Positions 24,928 through 37,016 of a stretch of 64,000 nucleotides of DNA are shown here, piece after piece (position 1 is the first letter of the stretch; each line of letters opens with the position of its first letter). The DNA is from Saksenaea vasiformis B4078 (taxonomy: Eukaryota; Mucoromycota; Mucoromycetes; Mucorales; Saksenaeaceae). The stretch spans positions 42,985 to 106,984 of the forward strand of contig JNDT01001581.1 in the NCBI GenBank assembly GCA_000697055.1, read 5' to 3'. The position numbers were made by a program, and so were the translations under genes. The notes under the pieces are model-generated. The model made no database searches. It saw only the letters and a list, made by a program, of their open reading frames with translations, and was not told the origin of the DNA.

Positions 24928-25452
24928 TTAACTAATCTCATCCTCTGGTTCTATGATACGTAAGACGGTGCGATACATATCCCAAAATGTGTTTTTAATA
25001 GATGTCGCCATGCCATAAAGCTGTCGAACAAGAGCCCAACCGCATGATATACCGATGACAACCAGCATCGTATTAAGAAGCGCGACACCGATAAAAGGAA
25101 GAAGAGCCATTCCACCTATAAACAGAGCAATCGTTTGGACAGTTCCAATCATAGTCGCAGCTACGAGCACCAGAACGAGCAGCGTTCCCGACATGGCGAT
25201 AGCGAATACCAACAGTGGCACTGTTGAAAAGCCGGACAGAATGAAGATCGAAAGCCTTACAGGCGGATACTGGTGACAGAGTTCTTCATATTTTTGGTAA
25301 ATCTGTTTCCTGGCTTCTTCCAGTCTTTGACTAAATTGTAGTGGCTCTGCAGGGATGTGACAGAAGTTGTGGAACTTGTGTGCTGAGAGGTTAGTCGCTT
25401 GACCCTCATGGGTCATCGTTGCACCTTTTACGGGGATAAACGACACCATCAT
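24928..25452 (-). CDS. promethin/LDAF1-like small membrane protein
   Basis: 174-codon frame from ATG 25452 to stop 24928. After a hydrophilic N-terminus and a charged helix (QRLEEARKQIYQKYEELCHQ) there are long hydrophobic segments (VRLSIFILSGFSTVPLLVFA, TLLVLVLVAATMIGTVQTIA, LFIGGMALLPFIGVALLNTM), followed by a charged tail. The layout of a paired hydrophobic hairpin core flanked by helices resembles promethin/LDAF1, an ER-lipid-droplet assembly partner of seipin. The assignment rests on architecture, not on a decisive motif. It lies between the WRAP73-like and BCL7-like genes on the same strand. Confidence 0.6.
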   Translation of the reverse strand: MMVSFIPVKGATMTHEGQATNLSAHKFHNFCHIPAEPLQFSQRLEEARKQIYQKYEELCHQYPPVRLSIFILSGFSTVPLLVFAIAMSGTLLVLVLVAATMIGTVQTIALFIGGMALLPFIGVALLNTMLVVIGISCGWALVRQLYGMATSIKNTFWDMYRTVLRIIEPEDEIS

Positions 25453-25708
25453 ACAATCCGTAAACCAAGAGAAGGATTACAGTTAGATTTTTTTTTGGAT
25501 CAACCTATAATAGTTATTGATAGGATGACGTTATGTTTGATATATTAACATGAAACGATCTAACACATAGACAAAAAAGGATCCCCAATCATGGAGCCTG
25601 TTCACGTATTTCCTACCTATTAACTCAAGTGTTTCAGCGACGCTATTGCGTCGATATGAAAAGAAAAAAGGGGAGGGAGAAGCACCCGTAGACAATATAG
25701 AATGTGAT

Positions 25709-26642
25709 TTAAACATTTTGATCTTCAGCCGGCAATATAGACTCGTCTCCTGGGATAATGGATTGATTGTTATTATCGCCGAAAGCTTCCGCAGGTTCCT
25801 GCATCAACATCAAGTCACTCTCTTCTGTCCGTGGTGTGACGCCAACTGAGTCCATCGCTTCATCATCTGTAAGGCGTGGATGCACATGTGGAATAGACGC
25901 TGGATGTCTTGCTGGATCATTGATATCATCGGCGTTGCTTTCTTCGTCATCTTTGTCGGTGTTGTTCTCTGGTTCAACATCGGACACGTCTTCCAATTTC
26001 GGTGTATGCGTACACTCTTCATCTTCCGCCGCAAGTGCGGCGACCGCGCCTTTAGCGGGCGCCTCTTTGGTGGCCATGTCCATATCATCACTTGCCGCTT
26101 CTGTAGATGGTACTGGCACAGCTTTCTCACCAACAATCGCCGACTCGTTTGACGCGTCGACCAAGGTCTCTGGAGCTACCTACAGAGCAAGTTTCCTACA
26201 TCAGCATGATACCCATGACAAGACAGAAACATGTGCGTCCGCGCCAATGCAATCGCACATTGCTCTACAAGCGATCCATATGCTATGGCATGGAAGACTT
26301 ACCTTTTCGGTTTCTGTCATGGGTTCATCTTGCTCCTCTTCTTCCTCTTCCTCCTCATCCTCAAATACAATAGGTCGATCAGCTACATACAACGATCATC
26401 AGTCCCTTGCAGGCGTAGAATAGGTATAAGCAACTTACATTTAACCCATTTGTATGTTTGGAAATTCTTAGCATGGGAGTGGGGTGTCCATTTCTTTTCC
26501 CTGCACCAATAACGTTCGATTTCAGTATGTCATTTGTTGAGCAGCGGGATTACCAAGCTTGCACAGGCTGAGCTAATGCCCTCAGAAGACGATCGTTTTC
26601 CGATGAGTTGTATTTCCTGTCGCGGTACCGATTGACCGACAT
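25709..26642 (-). CDS. BCL7-like protein (putative SWI/SNF-associated)
   Basis: Four exons by eye: 26642-26554, 26500-26439, 26382-26303 and 26179-25709. All have GT-AG introns and all phases fit, giving 233 residues. The N-terminus matches the BCL7 N-terminal domain pattern: a basic start (SVNRYRDRKYNSSEND), the motif QAWEKKWTPHSHAKNFQTYK and WVK. In animals this part reads KWEKKW...YKWVP and BCL7 proteins are SWI/SNF (BAF) subunits. The rest is very acidic and disordered: EDEEEEEEEEQDEP, then Ala/Glu/Asp-rich sequence ending PAEDQNV. The Trp residues of EKKW and YKWV are both present. No other function is visible. Confidence 0.7.
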
Positions 26643-28716
26643 ATTGGAGGGTGTCCTAGCGCGTGCATTTTCTGTGTGCGAAACGATTTTTGTGCCACTA
26701 GAATGCGGTCACAGGAAACTGAACTGCAACGTTCATCATTCGTTAGGTGTATCGTTTTCTGTCCCAGTAAGGCAAACAGAGGAAGACTATTAGCTATTCT
26801 TATTGTGATGGAAATAATCCACTCGAAAAATAAAGGTTATAATCGATAATCGACTTTAACGAGAATTGTGGTGATTACATATGGAGGGCTATCAAGACAG
26901 ACTTTCTAGCTTTAGCAGACAAATCAGCTGGAAATCTCGGAACAATTATGGAAACGGTGTCACCGTCTACAAATCCCTTGAAGCTTGTTTATTCATCGCA
27001 ACTTTATAAATCGTTCTATGTAAGTATAGTGTTCATGTGCCCCGAGAGTTACCTGTACGCTAACAGCAAACGAAATGTAGTGGCTATTGCGTTCTGATAT
27101 GTAGTTCAGCATATTGATAACAACATATCTATGTCTTGTTTGCGCATAGCTTGGATTATTCCAAGGAGAAATGTCTCGTAAATCGAATTTCAGAAAACCG
27201 TTGGGTGATTTCGTCTTGCTACGACTTCCACTGTCTCATTGAAGCCATGAGCCATGTGGTAACTCATTTTGATCGATGCTAGACCTTTGCGGAGATGCTA
27301 TCCCTAGTATCCCCGCAAAACCAAGCAAGCACTCTTGAAATAGCTTGTCTCGATCTGTTGGGGCTGCATCATGCAAGAAGACTGCATTAAGATACACTCA
27401 TTTGGCCATCCACGTGCATGACCGAAGACCGTTTGATGAGATTCGAAATCTGCAATTGACTTTTGCCTTGCAGCAAGAGTTTCGAGTTGTAAAATCAAGA
27501 AGGCTATCTTCGCTATCCATCATAAAACTGTCTTCATTTATTGTACGCGGATGCCGGATATATATGATACTTACAACTTTAGGAAACAAGCTCGCTCGTG
27601 CTGCAAAATAACAACAAACCTAGTATAACAATAATAATAATAATCGACTATTCGGGGATGTACTAAGGCTACAAACCATACAATCAGGTTCAGGGCAAAA
27701 TAATATCTCATAGAGTGGGTTTGCGCTCTGACAATAGCGATACGGAATGCACAATGAACGGACGCTATGCTAATCGGAAAAGTTGAATAGCATATGACTG
27801 TTCGCACGAAACTTGTTCTTTAGCATCTAAATTGACTTTCGAAACCTGTGACAATCGTGCTATTATATTTTTATTTTCAAACGTGTGCACCATACAAGGA
27901 AACTTTCTATGTCCTTAATGCCTGTCTTTCCGAAACGAAAAACGGGCTGATCGGATGAATTTCATAGAAATGTGGCGAGAGATCTTCGAGGCTTGGAAGC
28001 TATCAAAAAATGTACCCAATTTTAGAATCAAGTACCTGGCAAAAAGGACATAAAGCACGTGCCATCATGGCGCAGTGTTCACCTATTTACTCTTCTTATC
28101 AGGTGATGCAAAACTTGGAGAGATTCAACTAACCAATTGCAAAGGCGGACGTATATTACTGGCTGAAGTCCTCCCCTACCCCTTCCTGTTTTTTAATTGT
28201 TTGTTTGTTTCCCGGTATAAAGTGATGAGATCTTGGAGAAAGAAACAGTTGGGATCAAAGTATGTCTTCCGGAAAGTCTAGCGAAAGAACATATTGGTCT
28301 CAGAACTAGACAGACATTCACACCTTTCTGTGACCAAATCTGCTTGATCATTGATCGCATTATCCACATGGTAGTATTACGCGTCCTTTGTATCTAGTCA
28401 TGCCGTAGCTCTACCCGTCCAGCCCTAAAGGATCACCATTGAGTTTGGTCAGATCACTGGACCCCTTGCCCAACATGATTTGAAATTGAACTTGATGTTT
28501 GTTTCCTCTATTTTAAGCATCTACAGAGATCATTAGCTGTTAGCGCAAAATGACCAGTTACCCAGATTATTTTTAATCTTCCTCCTCACTGTTATTTACG
28601 AGTGTCAAAAGGTTGCCTGCGCAAATAACCGGTAAACATCTTGATATGGTCAAACGGATCTAGTATAAAAACCAGGAGCCAGAACAAACAGTTTGTTAGC
28701 CAGCCCTGACGGTGTA
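26643..28716. other. intergenic between divergent genes
   Basis: About 2 kb between the BCL7-like gene (-) and the multicopper oxidase (+). Contains an AAT microsatellite near 27630-27645. Open frames here are under 100 codons and show no domain. It should hold both promoters. Confidence 0.5.
28664..28670 (+). promoter_or_regulatory. TATA box of the multicopper oxidase gene
   Basis: TATAAAA about 50 nt upstream of the chosen ATG at 28717, a plausible spacing for a short 5' leader. Confidence 0.5.
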
Positions 28717-30466
28717 ATGTCAAAGATACTCCTCTTCTTTTTATTCATTGTGCTTGGGGCGCTGGCCAGTCCTACTCATCGGCCGATAAAGTACTACGAA
28801 TTCAATATAACATCCGGTGCTGTTAACCCAGACTGTTCCAACTATACCGGAAATGCTTTGCTCATAAACGAACAGTTACCAGGCCCGAGCATCCACGTAA
28901 CGCAAGGAGACAGTATACGACTCGTTGTCCGGAATAAACTGCCTGCGAACAAAGACAAATCCAATGCAATTACTATTCATTTTCATGGAATACGACAGTA
29001 CAGCAGCACGTCTTCGGATGGTGTCCCATTCATAACTCAGTACCCAATTCTACCCGGCGAGCAATATACGTACGAGTTTACAGCAGCCAACCAGGCGGGG
29101 ACCTACTTTTATCACGCTCATGTAGACCTTGCCGAAGCCACGGTCTTTGGAGCATTCATTGTATATGAGTCAGATCAAGCACGACCTCGATCCAAAGGGG
29201 AGAATTTACAAGTTGGTCCTTATTCGTACGATGAAGATCGTACTATCCTGCTTAGCGAGTGGTGGCATCGAGACCTAGACGAATTCACCCAATACCTCCT
29301 TGGTCCCAAGTTCAGTGGCATCACTGAAGCTGACAGCATCCTGATTAATGGACGCACAGTTCACGGAAACCATTCCCTCTCATCTCGATGTAAAGGCTAT
29401 TCCACAATCGATGTCGACCCGCACAAGACATACAGACTACGAGTGATAGGGTCCACCGTGTTCCGCACACTGGGTTTCAGCATAGCTGGCCATACGATGA
29501 CTATCATTGAGGTGGATGGAGAGTTGGTCCATCCCTATGAAACAAAACTGCTTGAGGTTGCATCAGGCCAACGTTTCTCGGTGCTTATTCATACAAACAA
29601 GGCGCCAGGCAGTCAGCACGTCATTGGCACGAACCGTCGATGGGCTGAGGGAGTACCTGCTCATTCGAATGGTATGGCCGTTCTTCGCTACAGCAAGAAA
29701 CATCATCGGGCACCAAAACACATAAAGAATGATTTGGATTTCCCAAAACAAAAGCCCGGTTGGATATGGGACAAACTCAAGCCTCTCTACGGTGTTGATC
29801 CCATTGCTGTCAGGCCTCCCTCTCGCACAATCGTTTTACGCACGACAGAAGAGATCATGCCCGACAAAAGCACGCGGTGGTTCATCAATGGTGTCTCTTA
29901 TCAAGATCCGTCCACTCCAATCCTGACAGAAGTTATGCAGATGCAGCGGCGGGCGCCATCTTTCCATAACCTAAAACATGGCTACGACCCGGCACTAGGG
30001 ACTTACCCATTACAGAATCGGGAAATTGTTGACTTCGTCCTCCAATCTACGCGCGACTCCACTAGGAAAATGCCTTGCCGAAGTCACCCATGGCATACGC
30101 ACGGTCATTCACACTACGAGCTTGCAAGAGGGAGCGGCGAGTACGATAGCAAGCGCGATGAGAATCTCCGAAACGTTCCGGCACCCCTTGCAAAGGACGT
30201 TACGCTAGTTTACCCAACGGAGGATGATCCGTTCCATAATATCACTGGAACTGATAAGCATGTCGGATGTGGATGGTCAAAAATTCGCATTATAGCTGTA
30301 AGTGTGCACGATGATCCTGTAGCAACTATAACTTAAATTCTGATCTTAACAGGATAACCCGGGGATTTGGGCCCTGCATTGTCACAACACACCACATATG
30401 TTAATGGGCATGATGGTTGTTCTTGAAGAAGCACCAGAGTTAATAGCTACAAATGCTTACCCCTAG
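28717..30466 (+). CDS. secreted multicopper oxidase (laccase/ascorbate-oxidase-like)
   Basis: Two exons (28717-30297, 30353-30466), 564 residues. The start was chosen at MSKILLFFLFIVLGALASP, a clear signal peptide. The four copper-site motifs are visible: HFHG near the start of cupredoxin domain 1, FYHAHVDL, HPWHTHGHSHYEL, and in exon 2 ALHCHNTPHMLMGM. The HCH triad that binds type 1/type 3 copper appears only after removing the 55-nt intron. The enzyme class oxidises phenols, ascorbate or metals with four-electron reduction of oxygen to water. HFHG replaces the HWHG usual in fungal laccases, so the substrate is open. No C-terminal transmembrane anchor as in Fet3 is seen, so a secreted enzyme is more likely than a membrane ferroxidase. 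N-glycosylation sequons (NITS, NYTG, NHSL) fit secretion. Confidence 0.9.
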
Positions 30467-31424
30467 ATTTGCGCATAGTGTCTTTCGCTTGTTAGACTGT
30501 GATGACCTTCTTTTTTTTTCCATCTTTGTACAAATACATGTATCATTAGTGCACTCTATTGTCCTTTTTAATTGTCAGTGTTACAAACATAAATATGCAG
30601 GCACACTAAGTTTCATCTACCGCTCATCATCGTGCCTGTTGCAGCTTCTCTCGGTCTTTTTTTTTTCTTGGAGTTGCATTATGGGAGCCATACGGCTTTT
30701 GGACACTTATTGGGGCTTTTATTCAACTGATTAATACGCATATACGTGCCGCTGCAGAATGTGGGTCAAGATAATTAAGCGTGTCGCTTTCCCTACAGAA
30801 CATTGGCCGATCATCTGCCTCTAACTGTATCTTCGATTATTGTTTCTTCATTTTCCTTGGATCTTTATCACCTGTCGTGACGTAAAACATGTCAGGGCAG
30901 AACCTGTATATATCGATTTTATCAATAAAGGCAAAAGCTTTGGTAGGTCACTAGACCAGTTGAGTTGCATTTCCTATGTAGTTGATAAAAGCAACGTACT
31001 TGCAATCCAGTGCCGGTTCTGTTAACATCTGTAAAGATACCTGTAATCTATTTTCTTTTCATAGCTTTAATATTACCATTCGAAAGAAATGTAGTTCAAT
31101 CCTAAATGGCTTTATTTGTACACGGCATTTGTAGTGCCTCTCTCTTTAATCATACGTTTCCTGGACACTTCGATTGTCACAGGACTTCGTCAAAGTATCG
31201 CACTGTGCTAAATTGGTGATTCAGACTGAAACCAAGTTTCACGAATGATCTAGGTTCTCGTAATAGTCTCCATACCCGTTCTTCGTTTTGATCGCCGTAA
31301 AAGAAGTTGCAGTACCTTGTCTGAAACTTGTTACGCGAGAAACGACCGCCTGCTGCCCTACGGTAAGACCTGATTACTACCGGTCATCGGCCAACCTCGG
31401 TTACTCCTGATTAAGGTACTGTTT
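30467..31424. other. intergenic
   Basis: 3' flank of the oxidase gene with T-runs near 30510 and 30660. No gene recognised. Confidence 0.5.
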
Positions 31425-31870
31425 ATTGAACAAGTTTTTACGCTAATCTATATATTTTTTGCGTCCATGAGGAGCCACCTTTGCACTAATAAAGAATCAA
31501 ATATGTGTTCGTTAATACATAAGTTGGCAACAAATTCATACACTATTTACATCAACGTGGTCCCTCGGTGGACGCGAAATTCATATAGACAGCATAAAAA
31601 TTTGTTCATGGTTAGTAAATGGAACAAATACTTGGATGTCAGTTTACTTACCCCGAAAATGGTCCCACACAGTTTGCAAGTGCCACACCCCACACCATGT
31701 CGGCGAGTGTGGGAAAATAGGTTCATGGCTTCCACGGAGCGGCCAGAATCATGCCTTTACGACCAGAGGTCTAAACAATCGATCAAAAGACATGAGTTTC
31801 TGTGTGTATAGTCAACCCCAGTACATACCAGGGACATTTCATGTGGGAAACGGGGCCAAAGAAAAAAAGA
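31425..31870 (-). repeat. dispersed repeat copy A (Fanzor 3'-end-like relic)
   Basis: Read on the minus strand, this copy shares a colinear string of motifs with copy B (39570-40015, +), copy C (32110-32360, +) and the sequence just 3' of Fz-2: a donor-like GGGTAAGTAAA, a branch-like TTACTAACC, CGCGTCCACCGAGGG, a second donor-like site, an acceptor, a short frame ending SSWTQKIYRLA before TAA, and a polyA-signal-like CAATAAACAGTA. Upstream, on the same strand, TCKLCGTIF resembles the second half of the Fanzor zinc ribbon (VCKDCGVLW in Fz-2). Stops in all frames mean it is not an intact gene. Confidence 0.55.
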
Positions 31871-32109
31871 AGGAATTCATGCGTCCCTTTCGATACTATC
31901 ACTTTATGCGTTCCAATTGGTGCGCTGGGGATCCTATTACAATGGATCTGCGCAATGCGCCTTTGAATTAGAGGTAAACGTATCTGCTTCTATGCGCAAA
32001 GATCTACTGCTCCTCACTGCGGGATTGATCTGGTACCAACGCAAAGTAGTATTTGGAAGACGAAAATGTGTATCCAGAATTAGTAATTTTATGTTTTGCA
32101 AATACCGGA

Positions 32110-32360
32110 TTCTTAAACTATTTGCTGTTAGCTCCTACTAACCGTTGCTTTGGAAAGTAGCCGTTTCTGTGTGCTCTTTTCTTGAATCTTACACGTGAAA
32201 GTAGGCCCAGTTGATGTAAGTAGGGTATGAATTTATTGCCAAATCATGTGCTAAGTACGTATAGTCAACTCCTTCCAAAGCGCAAAAATGATTTTTCACA
32301 GGCACCAGATTTATCTGGATCACATACAAACATATCCAATAAACAGTAAACAATACATCA
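32110..32360 (+). repeat. dispersed repeat copy C
   Basis: Shares CTACTAACCGTTG, TTGATGTAAGTA, a Thr/Asn-coding stretch around 32220-32260, AAGCGCAAAAATG and CCAATAAACAGTA with copies A and B in the same order. It lies opposite to copy A, so the pair forms a divergent, inverted arrangement of about 0.9 kb. Confidence 0.5.
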
Positions 32361-32830
32361 CCAAGAAAACACATGGAAAAAGTGCTCTGGGAATACCAAA
32401 AGATACCAATTTGGCATGACTAAAAGACGCCAATTTTTTTTTAAAAAAAATTATCATGGTATCACTTGCCACTTCCCGGTTTGAGCTTTTCCGGTGTGAC
32501 ACAGGGGCAAATTACATGCCGCCACTTGGGACAACCAGAAACTGGGAAGCGTATTCGGAATACACGACGGTTACGCATGCTACCGCTTAACTATATTTGT
32601 GGCCGCTTATGACAAACCGGTCAAGGAGATCATGTGAACAAGCTATCCTGGAGCTGCCCTAAGGAAATCCACTGCAGAAAATCCAAAGTGTGTGCGCTTA
32701 GTGTCTGAAAATGGAAAAAAAGCCAGCTCCGCATTTTCAGTCCACGTCAGCGAATGTGGCTTGGTGGTCAGTGCTTTGACACGCCCATTCTTGCAGACAC
32801 GGAAGACAGCTTAAGCTTCCGCGATCATTC

Positions 32831-35163
32831 ATGCCGAGGTGGACTGACACCATCGAGAGAACACGAGAACATGCCACATTTATCAGGAATCTCAAAGCCT
32901 TCCATGACCGGAAAGGGTAACGAGGACACGCGTTCAAACACCTTGGTCCTGAGACAAAAAACGCACAAATAGCACAACTCTGCAAGCCGAGCCTATCCTT
33001 GGAGGCAAACGACTAGACCTCTTGAAAATATACAAGGTGGTCGTTGCTGCTGGTGGATTTGAACAGGTACAAGCGAGAGGTGAAAAATCGATCGATAACC
33101 TATTTTTAAGGTCACCAAAAATCGTGGTTGGAAGCAAGTTGGTGATATTTTTCGATTTCCATCCACTTGTACGAACAGTGCATATATCATTAAAGGAATA
33201 TATATCCGGAACCTGGTAAACGTCAAAGATTTCCTATGCCATTTTGTTCTCATCAGTCTCAAATAGCTTGGATGGGAAGAAGAGAATGTCTGGGGAAACG
33301 AGTGGGTACCACCTAAGGAATTATTTGGTCCCGCTGCGCATAAATCATCTACACTTGCTGGAAAGTCATACAAAAAGACAGCTAAGAAAGAATTACCAGG
33401 ATATCCACTTCACTGTACAACACAATTACCTGCTACGCCATGTAGCTCCCCACCGGGTATGGTGGATACGTTGACTGGTTTGGGAAGCATGACAGATTCA
33501 AGTGGGAGAAATCTCGTCGACTCAAGCTGCCCTAGTCCGAGTGAATCTGGTAACAATTGATCAAGATCTTATTGTGAAAGTTTTTAATCTCCTTGATAGA
33601 TGATCCGTTTGACGAACAGGCAATGCAAAAAACTTTGTTCTCGCTTCAGTTTGGAGACGATAAGAGCATTGAATGCGCTTTGAACGACGTTGTCAACCTT
33701 TCATTTGAACATCCTGAGCAAGTGCAGCTAACTAGGACACCTATTCTACTCGATTTTGTGCTTGCGCTTGCTCAGCCATTTCTTGAGGCACAGTCCGGGA
33801 AGTCGTCTCTGAACCGTGTTTCAAGCACACTAGATGAGATGATGGATGTCAAATCGGACGGATACTTTGAGACGTCAAACTCACACGAACGTGTGCTCAA
33901 GGTGATCCATATAGCTCGTAATTTCTCGCTTTTTGAGAGCAATATACCCATCTTGGCCAAGAATGCTCGGTTGAAAGAGTTGCTGACAAAAATTCTTGGC
34001 ATGGCCACAGCCTATCTGGAGCTGAGTCGGCACTGTATTGACATTCTGGAGAACATTGCGCGCCACGTTCTGTTAATAGGTCCTACCGACGAGTACATCA
34101 CTCATCTTACACATCTGATTTACATGCACGATCGTTATCTTACCGTGGGCGCCCTGCGATGCATCACATTTCTTTCACTCGTGGATCAAAACCAACCCTT
34201 TCTGATAGCTGGAGTTGGATCTAGTATGACGACGCAAGTTACTCAGTTTCTGCTTGTAAACGATGAGGAACTTCTTGGGACGGCTCTCGAATGCCTGTAT
34301 CAGTTTTCGTTGATATCCGAGGATTGTCGAACACAACTCATCCAAGCACATGACGGGACGTACCTTCGACTTTTACTTTCGCTCACAACAGCCAAATCCA
34401 AATATTTCAACTCCAAACTTGTAAACGAAGGCCAATTGATGAATCAAGCTATCTCTTGTGCAAACAACCAGAGGGAGTTGCCGCAGCAAATTCCCAATCT
34501 AAACCTGTATCATGAGTTGGACGAGCCTTACAGGTGTCTGGGATGGTATGGTGGTCATGAGACGCTTCATATGCTTATGATGCGATTTAGGCTTAAGGAT
34601 AAATTTGAAACGACAGACACAAACAGCTATCTCTCTCTGGATGATATGTACCTCTTGTACGAATCACGATTTCGACTTGAAAAAGCGTTGAAGTTCAAGG
34701 ATTTTTACACCGTGCTGAAAATTGCAGTGCCAAAGCTGCCATCCTCCAGCCAACCGCAGTCATCTGGCACAGTGCCTGTCATTGATGGACTCTTGGTGCG
34801 TGGTGTACAGATCAAGATGAACATCCTGCATGATGGTTAGTACATCAACCAATGGATACTTTAAGACCTGACATTTTAGGAGTAGATGACTGTGCTGATG
34901 AATCACAGGGCCAACGTACAGATGATTCGGACACGACGCCATTGGATTGTCTCTGGCTTCCCCCCGTCGAAAAATACGAGACAACAGACACCCATAGCTT
35001 ACCAGATCGCGGAGCATTTCAGGATAACGAAGAAGATACCAATACTCTACTCAGTACAATGGATTGGACGGTACCTACGCCTGATCCCAATTTCAACGAT
35101 CTAAAGGGCGTTGCCCTTGTGGCAGTCCATCTTCTACAACACCTCTCTGCAAAGCCGGTATAA
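32831..35163 (+). CDS. RSC9: RSC9/ARID2-like ARID-domain chromatin remodeller subunit
   Basis: Spliced gene. From ATG 32831 exon 1 reads MPRWTDTIERTREHATFIRN. After a 55-nt intron (32918-32972) the ARID DNA-binding domain continues: TTLQAEPILGGKRLDLLKIY, KVVVAAGGFEQ, then VTKNRGWKQVGDIFRFPSTC and TNSAYIIKGIYIRNL, an excellent ARID match. The next exon has WEEENVWGNEWVPPKELFGP and a Ser/Pro-rich linker. The long exon from 33593 encodes an armadillo-like helical region (ILENIARHVLLIGPTDEY, TVGALRCITFLSLVDQ, LGTALECLYQFSLISED). After a short intron at about 34834-34879 an acidic C-terminus ends LLQHLSAKPV. ARID plus a helical repeat body is the RSC9/ARID2 layout, subunits of RSC/PBAF remodellers. 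No C-terminal zinc fingers are seen. Confidence 0.85.
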
Positions 35164-36304
35164 CGGGACAACGAAACTATCCCTCCATCCTACTGGCTGG
35201 CTGAGCGAAGTTCTACTTGCATCTTATATATACACACAAGCCTCATTATACATTCAACCTGCATATTGACATTCATACGCACATTGCTTTCGTAACTTTA
35301 TCAATCGTTCCCTTTGTAGATAAAAAAAAATAACTAGACATTATGGACCAAAAGCTTTACAAGACCCCAATAAAGAATAAGATGTGGTAGATGCTGAAAG
35401 AAACGCATCTGATATGTATGCTAGGTCGAGGTTAGATAGGGCTGCCGAGAAATCAAAAAGCAGCACAAAGAGAGCAGGTTTTATTCAGACGCGCTATGTG
35501 TCTGGGTATCTCGTCCAAGGCAAACAAGCATTGACGAGGTGAGTGGCGAACAACAGCTATAGAAAAGGGCCTCCATGTTTTATACATTACCGTGCAATTG
35601 ATATCTATTCTTCATGAACGATCTTCGTATTGAGAAAAGCTGTGTCGGAGGTGATGGGCACTTGCACTCCAAAATTACCTTGCCTCTGGAAGCTTCGGCT
35701 TCTTTACGTTACATGTCCTCTGTTATGTGTCTATTAAGCCAACGCAGACTTCAAGTTGATAAAGCTCTTTCTTAAATAGATTTCACGCAGACTGACATAG
35801 AGATGTGATTGATCAACTCCTTCAGCAAACATGAAGAAAGTTCGGCAAAATGAAGACTATATCGCGCGACGACGTGACCATATCCTGAAACCTGCATGCA
35901 CTGCATTCAGACACGGGAACGTGAGGCAAGCAGATAACTTTTCCATTGCTGTCCTCGAGGCAACCTAGTAAACAGGGAAAGTACTTCCTGTATTCGACCC
36001 ATCTCAAGCAAGCACCAGTCCATTTCGATTGGAAAATTCTGTACAAACGCCATCACCTATCAGACTACAGAACATCATTTCAGATATAGATATCGCTGCA
36101 GTCTGGTGTTTCTTCATACAGATCGTGTTGTGAAGTTTCATGAAATGCAATATTGCTTTTTGGAAACGATGTGGGCGCAAGTATTCATACGAGTACACTA
36201 GAGGTCTTTTTTTTTTTCTCTCCAAAGGATCTTGAAAATCGGAGTTTGTTGGATGTTGCGTGTGCAAGCAACACACTGAACTAGCCCTAGGTTTATGCGG
36301 AGCC
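35164..36304. other. intergenic
   Basis: Short frames only (for example 35822-36046 and 36004-36354 on the minus strand) without recognisable domains. The region carries the start-side flank of the small gene at 36305. Confidence 0.5.
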
Positions 36305-36765
36305 ATGTCCAAACGAGCCGCAGGCGGGTCTAGCAAGACAGGGAAGTTGATCAAAGAAGCTAGTCGTGGTCATGTCATTGTAGAGGCAAGTGCTGTAAAC
36401 AACCATATCTAAATAAGTCTTACCATCATGGCATTGTATAGGTCGATGTCTTCGAGCCTGCTGAAAATGGCGGTGAGTGGCAATGTCCATTCTGCCAGCC
36501 ACCTGCCTTCACTATGAAAACCCCATCTGTTTCCAATAAAATCGCCATGCAGCACGTCAGAAAGCTAATTGGTCAGCATCTAACTTTACATCGAAAGGAT
36601 GTACTTGATCAAATGAGTGGCCAAGAAATTGCAGACTACGAAGAAGTATGTATCCTATATATACATTCGTCAACTAACTCTTGCTTTTAGTTTCAACATA
36701 AGAGTATCAAAAGAGCACAAATCCTTATCAACGGAACAGTTGCTGACCGAAAGTTGTACATGTAA
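36305..36765 (+). CDS. small conserved-looking protein with a GC-AG intron
   Basis: Three exons (36305-36385, 36442-36645, 36691-36765) give about 120 residues. The N-terminus is basic (MSKRAAGGSSKTGKLIKEAS), the middle has CPFCQPP and a basic His-containing helix (AMQHVRKLIGQHLTLH), and the C-terminus ends TVADRKLYM. The CxxC plus His pattern suggests zinc binding, but no named family is recognised. Intron 1 starts GCAAGT rather than GTAAGT and ends TATAG; the rest of the donor matches consensus perfectly and the frame is kept. Phases of all three exons agree, which supports a real gene. Confidence 0.55.
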
Positions 36766-37016
36766 GCGTTTCCGCATGCAAAAAATGCGTGTATATGTAC
36801 TATATAAGGATTCATGGAATGGTGTCCGTTGCACGCAATAAGACAATAATCATGGAAAAAATAGTTTTACATGTTATCTGTATGTGTTGTTGAGGCTAAT
36901 CAATATCAAACAAAAGTGCGACTTTTTATGATTTCAAAAACGGGGGTTTTCTTCTTCGCAACGTGAAATGAGATAATAATGATTAAGAATAAAGGGAATT
37001 TTGGATTCAGTCACCT

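Noticed and set aside
25767..26423. 218-codon plus-strand frame with Ser-rich repeats
   Set aside because: Antisense to the BCL7-like gene, whose four exons splice in phase and carry a conserved domain.
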